From Spongiihabitans sp963422685 (lineage in GTDB: Bacteria; Pseudomonadota; Gammaproteobacteria; Arenicellales; Poriferihabitantaceae), in the NCBI GenBank assembly GCA_963422685.1, contig OY730442.1:1922001-1986000 (forward strand): 64,000 nucleotides of DNA, written 5' to 3'. Below, in pieces: positions 1 through 9,109 of the stretch (position 1 is its first letter; each line of letters begins with the position of its first letter). The notes under the pieces are model-generated. The model ran no database searches. It had not been told where the DNA came from and saw only the letters and a program-made list of their open reading frames with translations. The translations under genes were made by a program, and so were the position numbers.

Positions 1-1191
1 GTAGACGAAAAGGCAACGATATTATTTGCCGTCAGCTCTCCAGCGAAGGATTTTTGTAAGAAAGATTGTTTCAGTTCGGCAAGAGCTGTAAGTTTCTGTC
101 GATATATTTCTTCTAGCCTATTAACAGCTTCTAAAAGCGCACCAATGTTCTTAAGCAATCTTACGCTACTCAGAAATATCTTCAGGAAAACAGATGGGCA
201 CTTGCTTCAGCAGTTTTGCCTTAATTCCTAAAACCGTTGCCCCAGTTCCACGCGAATGAATTTCGTCTTGTATTGGACGTGACATTAGAACGTATTTTAG
301 AAAATCTCGATCCAAGACATCCTTATTAGGTTGCACGGTGATAAGTCGTTGTCCAATGACCACTGTTTCGTCAGTATCCAATTGAGCTACATTTCCAAGA
401 GGGGCTTCTGTAGTAAAAAGAATGTCCCCCTTCTTTGGTAAACCACGAATCATCCATGAATCGTATACAGCAAGGTCGACAAACTCTTCTGGTCCGCGCT
501 GTATAAATCCCATCTTTACATTTTTTGCAGTAATCAGGCGAACACCATCTTCTACCTTCGGTGGGGTCTTTCCACGGTAATCAGTAAAGCGAACATTTTT
601 ATTGAGTTCTTCGGTCACCCATTTTTCATTCTTTTGCATAAAGATACTGTTTAAGTAGCTTTCAAACAAATCACGAGAATTAGCGAGGTTCTTTTCGGCA
701 TTAGCAACTGCCTTATCAATTCTCTCAAACGCATCATAGAGAATGGCGACAATACGCTTTTGTTCTACAAGGGGCGGTAAAGGAAAGCTGAATTTCAGAA
801 CTTCCTTAAAGTTTGCGCGCGGCATTCTTGCGCCTGTGCAAGTTCTGTTGATTTTATCAACTGCAAAGATGATTGTAAGCCAATAGAAAAGAAACTTATT
901 TTGCAATTCAGTTTTAGTTTGTATTGGGAATATTTCTGTGGACAGTGCCTCTCAAATTCTGGCAATAAAACCTTGTTAAGATATGACCTTAAGCGACCAT
1001 ATAAAAGATGTGTAGGTTTAAAATTAAAGGTATTACTTTTTACGTTTCTTGACTCCAGAGAACCGCGGAATCGACCTGTTCCACCTTCAAATATCTTCCA
1101 TTCCTATATATGGTAGGTCTGAGTCCCTAAAAGACTGTTTGTCCAAATAGCAAACATCCTCAAGCTTTACCGCGCGCTACCCCTCCCTCAT
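1..1191 (-). pseudogene. hsdS: Decayed type I RM specificity subunit HsdS (block A, copy 1, cut by window edge)
   Basis: The ATG (1191-1189) overlaps the hsdM stop as ATGA, the usual hsdM/hsdS junction. Codon 5 is TAG (1179-1177), where a tryptophan codon would fit. A first target-recognition domain is readable (YIGMEDI, then EGGTGRFRGS) but only after a +1 shift. At least one more shift lies before the 166-906 reading frame. That frame holds the end of TRD1, the conserved central repeat (PLVEQKRIVAILYDAFERID) and most of TRD2. Another shift near 170-200 leads to the C-terminal repeat, of which only part lies inside the window. HsdS normally gives a type I methylase/restriction complex its DNA target. 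With a nonsense codon and several shifts it cannot make a normal subunit. Copy 2 (29864-31232) has the same lesions, so they predate the duplication or are copied assembly errors. Confidence 0.85.
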
Positions 1192-2637
1192 AACAGATCT
1201 CCGATATCTTCGAGAATTTTTGCACTCTCTGTATCCAACGCAACCATCTCAGCTATAATCTCTTCGGGCTCGCGCAGCGGAGCTTCATCGGGCGTATTGG
1301 GGTTCTTTATCGATAAATCGAAAATATCCTGATCAACATTTTCTATCTTGAGCGTCCATGATTTCTTGGAATCGGTAAACCTTGCTTGTAGTTCAATAAA
1401 TTCTTTTAGATCATCATCATTTAGCGAATTGGTTTTACCAAGATTACGCCCCGGATCAAGCTGGTAATACCAGATTTTTCTTGTTGGCGCGCCTTTTTTA
1501 AAAAACAGCACGACCGTTTTTACTCCAGCGCCCAAGAATGTGCCGCTAGGACAATCCAATATGGTGTGCAAGTTGCAGCTTTCCAATAGTTCCTTGCGTA
1601 GCGCCGTTGCTGTGTTGTCGGCGTTTGATAGGAAAGTGTTCTTTATTACAACCGCTCCACGTCCTCCTGCTTTCAAGTGCTTGATAAAGTGCTGCAAGAA
1701 TAGAAAGGCTGTTTCTCCGGTTTTGATTGGGAAGTTTTGCTGCACTTCCCTGCGTTCTTTACCACCAAACGGCGGATTGGCAAGGATCACGTCAAAACGG
1801 TCTTTCTCCTGAATATCCGCAAGGTTTTCGGATAGCGAGTTAGTGTGGATGATGTTTGGTGCGTCGATTCTGTGCAGGATCATATTCATGATCGCAATCA
1901 CATAGGCCAAACTTTTCTTATCGCCTTAGAACGTCTTGGTCTGAAGCGTTTTGAGTTGGCTGGTAGTCAACTTATCTTGACGCAGATAGTCATGGGACTC
2001 GCACAGGAATCCAGCAGAACCGACTGCACCATCATAAATACGTTCACCTATCTTTGGCTTTACTACTTGAACCATTGCGCGGATTAGCGGACGCGGCGTG
2101 TAATATTCACCACCATTACGCCCTGCATTACCCATGTTCTTTATCTTGGCTTCATAGAGGTGGGAAAGCTCATGCTTTTCTTTTTGTGAACGGAAGCGTA
2201 GGGCGTCCATATATTTCAGCGCATCACGAAGCGAGTAGCCACTCTGAAACTTATTCTTAATCTCTCCGAAAATTTCTCCGATTTTATATTCAATCGTATC
2301 GGAGCTGGTTGCGCGCTGCTTGAAACCTTTCAAGTATGGGAAAAGCTTGTCATTCACATATTCAATGAGATCATCGCCGGTCAGTGCCGCATCGTGATCG
2401 AATGAGCCATCTTTCTTTTTTGGGGCCGCCCAACTCGACCATCTATGATTCTTGTCTATGATGAATGCGTAAGACTTGCCGACCAATTCAGACTCCATGG
2501 CACGCTCCTGTTCCAGATCATCCAGATATTTTAGGAACAGCATCCACGAGGTTTGCTCGGTGTAATCAAGCTCGGTTGTGCAGCCTGCTTCTTGTCGAAG
2601 GACATCATCTATGCTTTTAAATGCTTGTTCAAATATC
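1188..2637 (-). pseudogene. hsdM: Type I RM methyltransferase HsdM, broken by an in-frame TAA (block A, copy 1)
   Basis: The 205-residue front part (2543-1926) has the HsdM N-terminal helical region and GEYYTPRPLIRAMV followed by the AdoMet-binding motif I region (IYDGAVGSAGFL). The 240-residue back part (from 1910) has the catalytic NPPF motif (ANPPFGGKERREV). Both parts are in the same frame and are separated only by TAA at 1928-1926, where a tyrosine codon would fit (KTF-stop-GDKKSLAYV). Homology also extends upstream of the first ATG, to about 2637 (IFEQAFKSIDDVLRQEAG). No start codon lies in frame there, so the 5' end also seems shifted. HsdM would methylate adenine in the site chosen by HsdS. 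It lies downstream of fic on the same strand. No hsdR is present beside this block. Confidence 0.85.
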
Positions 2638-2654
2638 TTTCACCCATAATTGTT

Positions 2655-3710
2655 TCATTCGTTAGCCATGTTGTACCAAGTTGCCCGTGCTTTCCCGTGT
2701 CGCTGAATACGCCCCTCATTAACTAGCTCACGCAACCTGACTTTCAACGTATTCTGGTTCGCACCTGTAAACTCCACCATCTGCGCAATGGTTAAACGCT
2801 CGTGCTCTCTCAAGAGTTTGAGCACCTGAACAGAGAGTAGTGGTAATGAGCTATCACTGGCGGTTTTTTCTTGCTCGACCTTAATGGCGAGATTAGCCTT
2901 TTGTTTCTTCAAGCAACGCAGGAAAAAGCCTAACCAAGGCTCCCAATCAGGATCATCATTATTAAGCGTCGTTTGGGTACGCCGAAGCGCTTTGTAGTAA
3001 AGGTCTTTATTCTCTTCAACAATACTTTCCAATGAAGCATAAGGCACATATTCATAGCCTGCCCGTAATAGCAGCAACGTGGTTAAAATACGTGAGAGCC
3101 TGCCATTGCCATCTTGAAACGGATGGACGGCCAAAAATACGACATTGAAAACAGCGATAATGAGAAGCGGATGCATGGCCGATTCATCAAACGCTTTAGA
3201 TGCCCACCGCACCAATTCTTCCATTTCTCTGGGGGTATCAAATGGCGTTGCTGTTTCAAATACCACACCGATTTCACGCCCATCAGCGTCCTTTGCCACC
3301 ACATGGTTGGCGAGTGTTTTATAAGAGCCGCGATGCCGATCATCCTTGGTACTGTGACGGAGTAAGGTCTGGTGTAACTGCCGGATATGGTTTTCGGTAA
3401 GATGGAAGTCTTCATGGGCTTGAAACACCAAGTCCATCGCTTCGGCATATCCAGCCACTTCCTGCTCATCGCGGGTGTTAAAAGAGGTAGAGCTGAGGTT
3501 GGAAAGCAGCGTTTCCACCTGAACATCAGAGAGCTTTGCCCCCTCGATCCGCGTAGATGAGCCAACACTTTCTATCGTGGCCACCTTGCGCAATTGCTGT
3601 AAGCGTTCTGGCGAGAGTGTTTTCAATGCCTGCCATCGGCCTTTGAACTCATCGATTTCAGCGATAAGCTGCAAAATATCCTGTCCAACAGTGATCAGTG
3701 GCTCTTTCAT
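2655..3710 (-). CDS. Fic-domain adenylyltransferase with C-terminal winged helix (block A, copy 1)
   Basis: This 351-residue protein is intact. The Fic core motif HPFQDGNGRLSR (about residue 195-206) has the catalytic histidine and the ATP-binding GNGR. An N-terminal inhibitory helix motif of the S-x3-E-G type (SSTRIEG, near residue 52) marks a class II self-inhibited Fic protein. The last 80 residues look like a winged helix-turn-helix (LTIAQMVEFTGANQNTLKVRLRELV), suggesting DNA binding or autoregulation. Fic enzymes usually transfer AMP to a target hydroxyl; the target here is unknown. The gene is first in a minus-strand fic-hsdM-hsdS run. It remains open while both RM genes after it are dead, so it may be kept for its own function. 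Copy 2 is identical in protein sequence. Confidence 0.88.
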   Translation of the reverse strand: MKEPLITVGQDILQLIAEIDEFKGRWQALKTLSPERLQQLRKVATIESVGSSTRIEGAKLSDVQVETLLSNLSSTSFNTRDEQEVAGYAEAMDLVFQAHEDFHLTENHIRQLHQTLLRHSTKDDRHRGSYKTLANHVVAKDADGREIGVVFETATPFDTPREMEELVRWASKAFDESAMHPLLIIAVFNVVFLAVHPFQDGNGRLSRILTTLLLLRAGYEYVPYASLESIVEENKDLYYKALRRTQTTLNNDDPDWEPWLGFFLRCLKKQKANLAIKVEQEKTASDSSLPLLSVQVLKLLREHERLTIAQMVEFTGANQNTLKVRLRELVNEGRIQRHGKARATWYNMANE

Positions 3711-3842
3711 TCATACCTCATTTGCAACGGGTAATACCCGATTCTTGCACCTGATTATACCCGATAATATCCGATAGCCTAGTCTTATTTTTAGAACACC
3801 AACATCGCATAAGGACGTATCCTTGGTCGTGATCTAGCATCG

Positions 3843-3976
3843 AGGAGTAATGTTGTGCGCAATTTCATGTCGCCGCGAGAAAAATCAAACGGTCGTTTGA
3901 CGATATCAACACCTCTGCGCAACCCTGCCTCGCATTCTTTCCACCCAAAGATTCGCACGCCTTTCGTTTCTGGCTC
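3843..3976. repeat. Interspersed repeat with dyad TCAAACG-GT-CGTTTGA
   Basis: Identity between the two A blocks ends near 3842. A sequence found six times in the window follows. Its core is a 16-bp dyad, here at 3885-3900, flanked by gtcaacac-like bases. Four of the six copies (this one, 21640-21730, 36683-36775 and 57890-57985) also share about 70 bp ending in attcgcacgcctttcg. No protein was recognised in any frame. It may be a border of a mobile element or an operator-like site. Confidence 0.55.
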
Positions 3977-4476
3977 TCATTCAGCCGTCCCCGGTGGAGC
4001 TTCGTCTCCGCGATCCAGCCCCGCACGCATGAGAGCGATGGTCTCCGACTCGCGCACCATGGTCACGTCGGTGGTCCAGTGCTTGCGGCCGTCGCGGCAT
4101 GAAGGCCGCTGTCGCGTCCGAGTGCTGCGATGGCCCGTTCGACCGCCTCGATCCTGACCGCGCCCGGCTCGCGGGCCAACGTCGCCGCCAGCAGGTCCGA
4201 ATGAGAGAACACCGCCTGGCACTCCGAGAAATGTTCGACCGCCCAGCTTGCGGCTTCCCCTGCGATGTGGCCCGGACCCGCGAACGGACCGGGCGCCGCC
4301 TGCATGGCGTGCGCGCTCAGTGCTTCCGCCGAGAACCCGAGTTCCGACGCCTGACGCTCCCAGGCATGGCGGAGCGCGCCCTTGTCCACGTCGCGCTTCC
4401 TCGCTCGCGTCATCAAGTTGGCCCGCGCCGCGAGGTGCGGGTTGTCCCCGGTCCCGCCCAGGTCCCGCTCCGCCAT
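3977..4476 (-). pseudogene. Conjugative relaxase (MobF/TrwC-TraA type) fragment, frameshifted
   Basis: The minus strand from 4476 reads KRDVDKGALRHAWERQASEL and then AVEHFSECQAVFSHSDLLAA. Both resemble the segment between the relaxase and helicase domains of TrwC/TraI-like proteins. Near 4100 homology moves to another frame (HWTTDVTMVRESETIALMRA) and continues to a stop at 3977. Full relaxases of this class are about 1,000 residues; only about 165 remain. No neighbouring conjugation gene survives. The relic suggests that locus B once travelled on, or inserted into, a conjugative element. Copy 2 is at 36783-37282. Confidence 0.65.
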
Positions 4477-4664
4477 CGCCGCCTTGATCTCCGCCCGCCG
4501 CGTCGAGAACCCTTCGTTCTATCGAAGGCATGCGTAACCAAGCGTGGACAGAAGGTGACAATAGCAGCGTATTTATAATGCTTTCTGAGATGTCATCGTC
4601 GCCATACGCCGCCAGACGGTGGCTCTGCTACGCTCCAATTCTTTTTCTTGGGTTGACCTCAGGG

Positions 4665-4692
4665 TTGACTATTCGGGCGCAGGCGGTAGGAT
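4665..4692 (+). promoter_or_regulatory. Possible promoter for the int-hsdM operon (B1)
   Basis: TTGACT (4665-4670) and TAGGAT (4687-4692) are separated by 16 bp. The start codon of the truncated integrase follows at 4699. A second gttgacc 14 bp upstream makes a short direct repeat. A start site near the ATG would give a leaderless or very short leader. The same bases precede the integrase at 37471-37498. This is a motif match by eye only. Confidence 0.3.
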
Positions 4693-4698
4693 CGTTCC

Positions 4699-5760
4699 AT
4701 GAGTCAGCACTCCGCAAAACGGGTCGCCAAGGTGAAGCTCACGCTCACCAAGCGCACCGTCGAGGCGCTTGAGCCCGCCGGCAAGCCATGGCTCGCATGG
4801 GACGACAGGCTGGTCAGCTTCGGCCGCCGCGTCCAACCTTCGGGAACCAAGTTCTTCGTCATCAACTACCGCGCCGGCGAAGGCGGGCGCAACGCGCCCA
4901 ACAAGCGGGTCGTCGGGCGCTACGGCCACATCACCCCCGACCAGGCCCGGCGCTGCGCGCAGGAACTGCTCGGGCGCTTCGCCGGCGGCGAGGACCCCGC
5001 AGGCAAGCGCGCCGATGCGCGGACACTGCCCACATTGGGCGAGGCCTGCGACGACTACATCGAAACTGGCCACGGGCGGGCCGATTCGACGCAAAAGTCC
5101 TACCGCCGCTATACCGATCTCTATCTGGGCGACTGGCGATCGCGTCCGCTCGATGCGATCGCCAGTCGCGACATCGAGGCCCGCTTCCATCTCGTCACCG
5201 AACAGCGCGGCCCGGTGCCGGCCAATCAGACGATGTCGTTCCTGCGCTCGGTCTTCCGCAGGCCCTGCGTGGACCACGAGGGCCTGCGCAATCCGGTCGA
5301 GCTGTGGCTGGCCGGCGGCGGGCGCTACCACCGCACGCCCCGGAAGCGGATTTCCTCTCCGGCGGAGGTTCTGCCGAAATGGCGTGCGGGCATCGATGCG
5401 GCGGTGCGCAATCCGGTGCACCGGGACGTGTTCCTGTTCGGCCTCTACACCGGTATGCGCCGGGGCGAGATCTTCCCCCTACGCTGGGAGCGGGTGGATC
5501 TGGAGGCGGGGTTGTTCCGGGTCGAGGAGACCAAGACGGGGGTGCCGCTGGAGTTGCCGATCACGCGCCAGCTCGGGGATATCCTCGCCCGCCGCCGGGC
5601 CGGTGGCGCGGCGATGCACGCGGAGTTGCGGGACTGGGTGTTTCCGTCGCTCACCAGCAAGTCGGGCCATGTCGTGGAGCCCCGCGCGCATTACGCCGCC
5701 ATCGCGAAGGCCGGCGGCGCGCGGCATGGCGCGGGCACGACCCGAAAAACGGCGAGGTGA
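4699..5760 (+). pseudogene. Tyrosine integrase, truncated before the catalytic HxxR/Tyr half (B1)
   Basis: This 353-residue reading frame has the N-terminal DUF4102-like arm domain (LTLTKRTVEALEP, VQPSGTKFFVINYRA), a core-binding SAM-like region and the first catalytic box (LYTGMRRGEIFPLRW, arginine near residue 251). It ends in GTTRKTAR. The HxxR and tyrosine boxes of a normal integrase of about 400 residues are missing, so it should not recombine DNA. The stop is one base before the hsdM GTG, which suggests translational coupling. The B2 copy (37505) has the same truncation. The downstream halves of the two copies are nearly identical, while the first 370 bp differ at many positions, a mosaic typical of recombination. 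Confidence 0.8.
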
Positions 5761-5761
5761 C

Positions 5762-7300
5762 GTGACGACGGCAAGGTCGGATGGCGGCGCTACGACCGGC
5801 CATGAGGCCGAGCTGTGGGCGATGGCCGATGCGCTGCGCGGCTCGATGGACGCGGCCGAATACAAGCATGTCGTCCTCGGGCTGATCTTCCTGAAATATA
5901 TTTCCGACGCCTTCGAGGAGCGTCGCGCGGCGGTGATGGCCGAATGGGGCGCGGACGCTGCCGAGGACCGTGACGAGTATGTCGCGGAGAACATCTTCTG
6001 GGTCCCGCCGGAAGCCCGCTGGAGCCGTCTGAAGGCGCAGGCTCGGCAGTCGACAATCGGCCAGATCGTCGATAACGCCATGGCGGCGCTCGAGCGCGAC
6101 AATCCGAGTCTGAAGGACGTCCTGCCCAAGGACTACGCTCGCGAGGGCCTCGACAAGCGGCGCCTCGGCCAGATCATCGACATGATCGGCAATGTCCGGG
6201 TGGGCGACGAGGATGCCCGCTCGCGGGACGTGCTCGGCCGCGTCTACGAGTACTTTCTGTCGCGGTTCGCGAGCGCGGAAGGCAAGACGGGCGGTGAGTT
6301 CTACACCCCGCGCTGCGTGGTCCGGCTCCTGGTCGAGATGCTGAAGCCGTATCGAGGCCGGGTCTACGATCCCTGCTGCGGTTCCGCCGGCATGTTCGTT
6401 CAGTCGGTCGAATTCATCCGGGCGCACGCGACCGGCAACGGCAATGGCGGCAAGGCGCGTGGCGACATCTCGATCTGGGGCCAAGAGTCCAACTATACGA
6501 CGTGGCGGCTCGCCAGGATGAACCTCGCCATTCGCGGCATCGAGGGCCGAATCGCCCATGGCGACAGCTTCCATGCCGACCGCCATCCCGACCTCAAGGC
6601 CGACTTCATCCTCGCCAACCCGCCCTTCAATGTCTCCGATTGGGGCGGCGAGCGACTCGCCGACGACAAGCGTTGGAAGTATGGCGTCCCGCCGAAGGGC
6701 AACGCCAACTTCGCTTGGGTGCAGCACATGGTGCACCATCTGGCGCCCGGCGGCGCGGCCGGCTTCGTGCTCGCCAACGGCTCGATGTCGTCCGCCCAGT
6801 CGGGTGAGGGCGCGATACGGAAAAACCTGATCGAGGCGGGTCTCGTGGAGTGCATGGTGGCGCTGCCGGGCCAGCTCTTCTACTCGACCCAGATCCCGGC
6901 CTGCCTGTGGTTCCTGGCGCGGGACCGCAGCCGCGCGGACGAGATCCTGTTCGTCGATGCCCGCGGGATGGGCCGCATGGTGGACCGCACTCACCGCGAA
7001 CTGACCGACGAGGACATCGCCCGCATCGCCGATACCTGCCACGCCTGGCGGGGCGGCAGCGGTTACGAGGATGTCCCCGGCTTCTGCCGGAGCGCGCCGC
7101 TCGCCGAAGTGCGCAAGCACGGCCATGTGCTGACGCCCGGCCGCTATGTCGGCGCCGCCCCGCGCGAGGACGACGGCGAACCGTTCGAGGACAAGATGAA
7201 GCGGCTCGTCGCGCAACTACGCGAGCAGCAGGCCGAGGCCACCCAGCTCGACGCCGCCATCAAAGCCAATCTGAAAAGACTGGGATTCGGGGGGGATTGA
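5762..7300 (+). CDS. hsdM: Type I RM methyltransferase subunit HsdM (B1)
   Basis: The 512-residue protein starts at GTG 5762, one base after the integrase stop. The longer open frame upstream (from 4769) is only the GC-rich shadow of the integrase. It has the HsdM N-terminal helical domain (YKHVVLGLIFLKYISDAFEER), GEFYTPRCVVRLLVEMLKP, motif I DPCCGSAGMF near residue 202 and catalytic NPPF near residue 285. The C-terminal coiled tail (FEDKMKRLVAQLREQQAEA) contacts HsdS in this family. It methylates adenine when joined to HsdS and also serves the restriction complex. It overlaps the next gene, fic, by one base (TGATG). Confidence 0.93.
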   Translation: MTTARSDGGATTGHEAELWAMADALRGSMDAAEYKHVVLGLIFLKYISDAFEERRAAVMAEWGADAAEDRDEYVAENIFWVPPEARWSRLKAQARQSTIGQIVDNAMAALERDNPSLKDVLPKDYAREGLDKRRLGQIIDMIGNVRVGDEDARSRDVLGRVYEYFLSRFASAEGKTGGEFYTPRCVVRLLVEMLKPYRGRVYDPCCGSAGMFVQSVEFIRAHATGNGNGGKARGDISIWGQESNYTTWRLARMNLAIRGIEGRIAHGDSFHADRHPDLKADFILANPPFNVSDWGGERLADDKRWKYGVPPKGNANFAWVQHMVHHLAPGGAAGFVLANGSMSSAQSGEGAIRKNLIEAGLVECMVALPGQLFYSTQIPACLWFLARDRSRADEILFVDARGMGRMVDRTHRELTDEDIARIADTCHAWRGGSGYEDVPGFCRSAPLAEVRKHGHVLTPGRYVGAAPREDDGEPFEDKMKRLVAQLREQQAEATQLDAAIKANLKRLGFGGD

Positions 7301-8415
7301 TGGCGCCCGTCCGCTACCACGAAGGGAAGTTTCCGCCCAACGAGCGGATCGATTGGTCCAGACTGATCCCGTTGCTCGGTCCGGCAGCGGCAGCAGTCGC
7401 CCGCTACGACGGGATGCTGGCGGCCATTCCCAACCCCGGTGTTCTGCTGGCGCCGCTATCCACCCAGGAAGCCGTGCTTTCCTCGCGAATTGAAGGCACT
7501 CAGGCCACCATGGGCGAGGTGCTGGAGTTCGAGGCAGGACGGGAACCCGACTCGCCCGCGCGCCGCGAGGACATCCAGGAGGTGCTGAACTACCGTAGCG
7601 CCATGCGGCAGGCGGAAAAATTATTGGAAGACCTACAGTTGTCTCAGCGCGTTATCCGCGAGGTCCACACGGTTCTGCTCGCGGGAGTGCGCGGCGAAGG
7701 CAAGTCCCCCGGCGAATTTCGGCGCATTCCCAACTGGATCGGACCATCTGGCTGCACCATCGATGACGCCACATTCGTGCCCATCGGGGCGGACAAGCTC
7801 CCGAGCGCGATGAGCATATGGGAACGCTACATCCACGAGGACGCCCCCGACCGGCTGGTGCAACTGGCCGTCCTGCACGCCGAATTCGAGGCGCTACACC
7901 CGTTCCTGGACGGCAACGGTCGCCTAGGACGCATGTTCGTGCCCCTATTCCTGTGGCAAACCGGCCTCATCCGGGCGCCGATGTTCTACATCAGCGCCTA
8001 TTTCGAGGCCCGGCGGGACGACTACTACGAGCGCCTGCTCGCCGTCTCCCGCGACGACGACTGGACTGGCTGGTGCCTGTTCTTTCTTGAGGCGGTCAGG
8101 GAGCAGGCCGAGGAGAATCTGACAAAGACCCACGACATTCTTGGCCTGTACGAAGGCATGAAAGGCCAAGTCGTGAGCATGACCCGCTCCCAGTACGCCA
8201 TCCGCACCCTGGATTGGATCTTTGCGCGGCCGATCTTCAAGAGCAGCGATTTTGTGGCTGCGGCGGGCATCCCGAGGCCCACGGCGCGGCGGCTGCTGGA
8301 TGTGTTGCGCGAGGGCGGGATTTTGCGCGTGGTCCTACCCGCAAGTGGGCGGCGGGCGGCGGTGTTCGTGTATCCGGCTCTTCTGAATATCGCGGAAGGG
8401 AAGAAGGTCTTTTGA
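7300..8415 (+). CDS. Fic-domain protein inserted between hsdM and the HEPN gene (B1)
   Basis: This 371-residue protein has a Fic N-terminal domain with an inhibitory S-x3-E-G motif (SSRIEG, about residue 61). The Fic core is HPFLDGNGRLGR (about 200-211), with catalytic His and the GNGR anion hole. A C-terminal winged helix follows (FVAAAGIPRPTARRLLDVL). Its ATG overlaps the hsdM stop. Directly after it lies a second copy of the last 55 codons of hsdM (8521-8699), so fic appears to have entered by recombination that duplicated the hsdM tail. Locus B2 has no fic here, although block A has a different one next to its hsdM. A role in AMPylation is known for the family; the substrate is unknown. 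Confidence 0.9.
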   Translation: MAPVRYHEGKFPPNERIDWSRLIPLLGPAAAAVARYDGMLAAIPNPGVLLAPLSTQEAVLSSRIEGTQATMGEVLEFEAGREPDSPARREDIQEVLNYRSAMRQAEKLLEDLQLSQRVIREVHTVLLAGVRGEGKSPGEFRRIPNWIGPSGCTIDDATFVPIGADKLPSAMSIWERYIHEDAPDRLVQLAVLHAEFEALHPFLDGNGRLGRMFVPLFLWQTGLIRAPMFYISAYFEARRDDYYERLLAVSRDDDWTGWCLFFLEAVREQAEENLTKTHDILGLYEGMKGQVVSMTRSQYAIRTLDWIFARPIFKSSDFVAAAGIPRPTARRLLDVLREGGILRVVLPASGRRAAVFVYPALLNIAEGKKVF

Positions 8416-8520
8416 TGCTCGTCAGCGAGCCAGTACCAATTTTGTGTCTCGTTTTGACAGAGAAAGTGAGCCGCAATCTGTTTTGGTGCTCACAGACGCG
8501 CAACAAACCGGTGGGCGATG

Positions 8521-8699
8521 TGCCGACTCCCAGTCGTTTTGCCGGCGTGGCGCCGCGCAGGGACGACGGCAATCCGTTCGAGGACAAGATGCAGCGACTC
8601 GTCGCGCAGCTGCGCGAGCAGCAGGCCGAGGCCGCACGGCTGGACAAGGCCATCGAGGCAAATCTCCAGGCGCTGGGATTCCGGAACAGCCAACAATGA
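8521..8699 (+). pseudogene. Duplicated hsdM 3' tail after fic (B1)
   Basis: The frame reads PTPSRFAGVAPRRDDGNPFE, then a coiled tail that parallels the end of HsdM just upstream (PGRYVGAAPREDDGEPFEDK), and stops at 8697-8699. The roughly 105 bases between the fic stop and this relic have no recognised coding content. The stop overlaps the ATG of the HEPN gene, so the relic keeps the original hsdM/HEPN junction. B2 shows that undisrupted junction at 40112. The arrangement hsdM-fic-hsdM tail is the scar of a cargo insertion. Confidence 0.8.
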
Positions 8700-9109
8700 G
8701 CAATTCCGACGAAATCCGCTGGATGCAGCGACTGGAGAATTTCGGCAATGCGTTGTCTCGACTGACTGAGGCGTGCGAACACGACCGCTACAACGATCTC
8801 GAACGCGCCGGCTTGATCAAAACGTTCGAGTTCTGTTTCGAGTTGTCATGGAACGTGCTGAAGGACCTGCTCTTCTACGAAGGATACGAAGTGAAAGTCC
8901 CTCGCGCGGCTATCCGCAAGAGCTTTGAGGTCGACTACATCGACGAACAAGATTGCGAAACCCTGCTCGACGCCCTCGACAAGCGCAATGTTCTCAGCCA
9001 TGCCTGCCGGCAAAGCGCCGCGCTTGAAGCGGAAGCGTTGATTAAGGATCGCTATCACCCCGTTCTGTTGCGGCTCCATGCGACGCTGCGCACGAAGGCG
9101 GAGCAATGA
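8696..9109 (+). CDS. HEPN-family nucleotidyltransferase partner (HI0074/HepT-like), B1
   Basis: This 137-residue all-helical protein matches the HI0074-type nucleotidyltransferase substrate-binding family (LIKTFEFCFELSWNVLKDLL). HEPN RNases carry an R-x4-6-H catalytic motif; here it is RNVLSH, near residue 97. HepT toxins usually have RX4HXY, whose tyrosine is adenylylated by the MNT antitoxin. Here that position is cysteine (HAC). The B2 homologue keeps the tyrosine. The ATG overlaps the stop of the hsdM tail relic, and the 3' end overlaps the MNT-HsdS gene by four bases. Whether this version is a working toxin or a neutralised variant cannot be told from sequence. Confidence 0.82.
   Translation: MSNSDEIRWMQRLENFGNALSRLTEACEHDRYNDLERAGLIKTFEFCFELSWNVLKDLLFYEGYEVKVPRAAIRKSFEVDYIDEQDCETLLDALDKRNVLSHACRQSAALEAEALIKDRYHPVLLRLHATLRTKAEQ

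Noticed and set aside
901..1116. Plus-strand 71-codon frame
   Set aside because: It is antisense to the readable TRD1 of the decayed hsdS and has no other support.
1926..1928. Use of a non-standard code or stop read-through to rescue HsdM
   Set aside because: TAA ends many intact genes in the window (for example the MNT-HsdS fusion of B1 and the small membrane genes), and neighbouring hsdS has frameshifts that read-through would not fix.
4099..4578. Plus-strand 159-codon frame over the relaxase relic
   Set aside because: It is Arg-rich and antisense to the recognised relaxase fragment.
4769..5761. Upstream extension of HsdM from an ATG at 4769
   Set aside because: The added 331 residues are a shadow of the integrase frame (Arg/Ser-rich). 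HsdM homology starts at the GTG at 5762.
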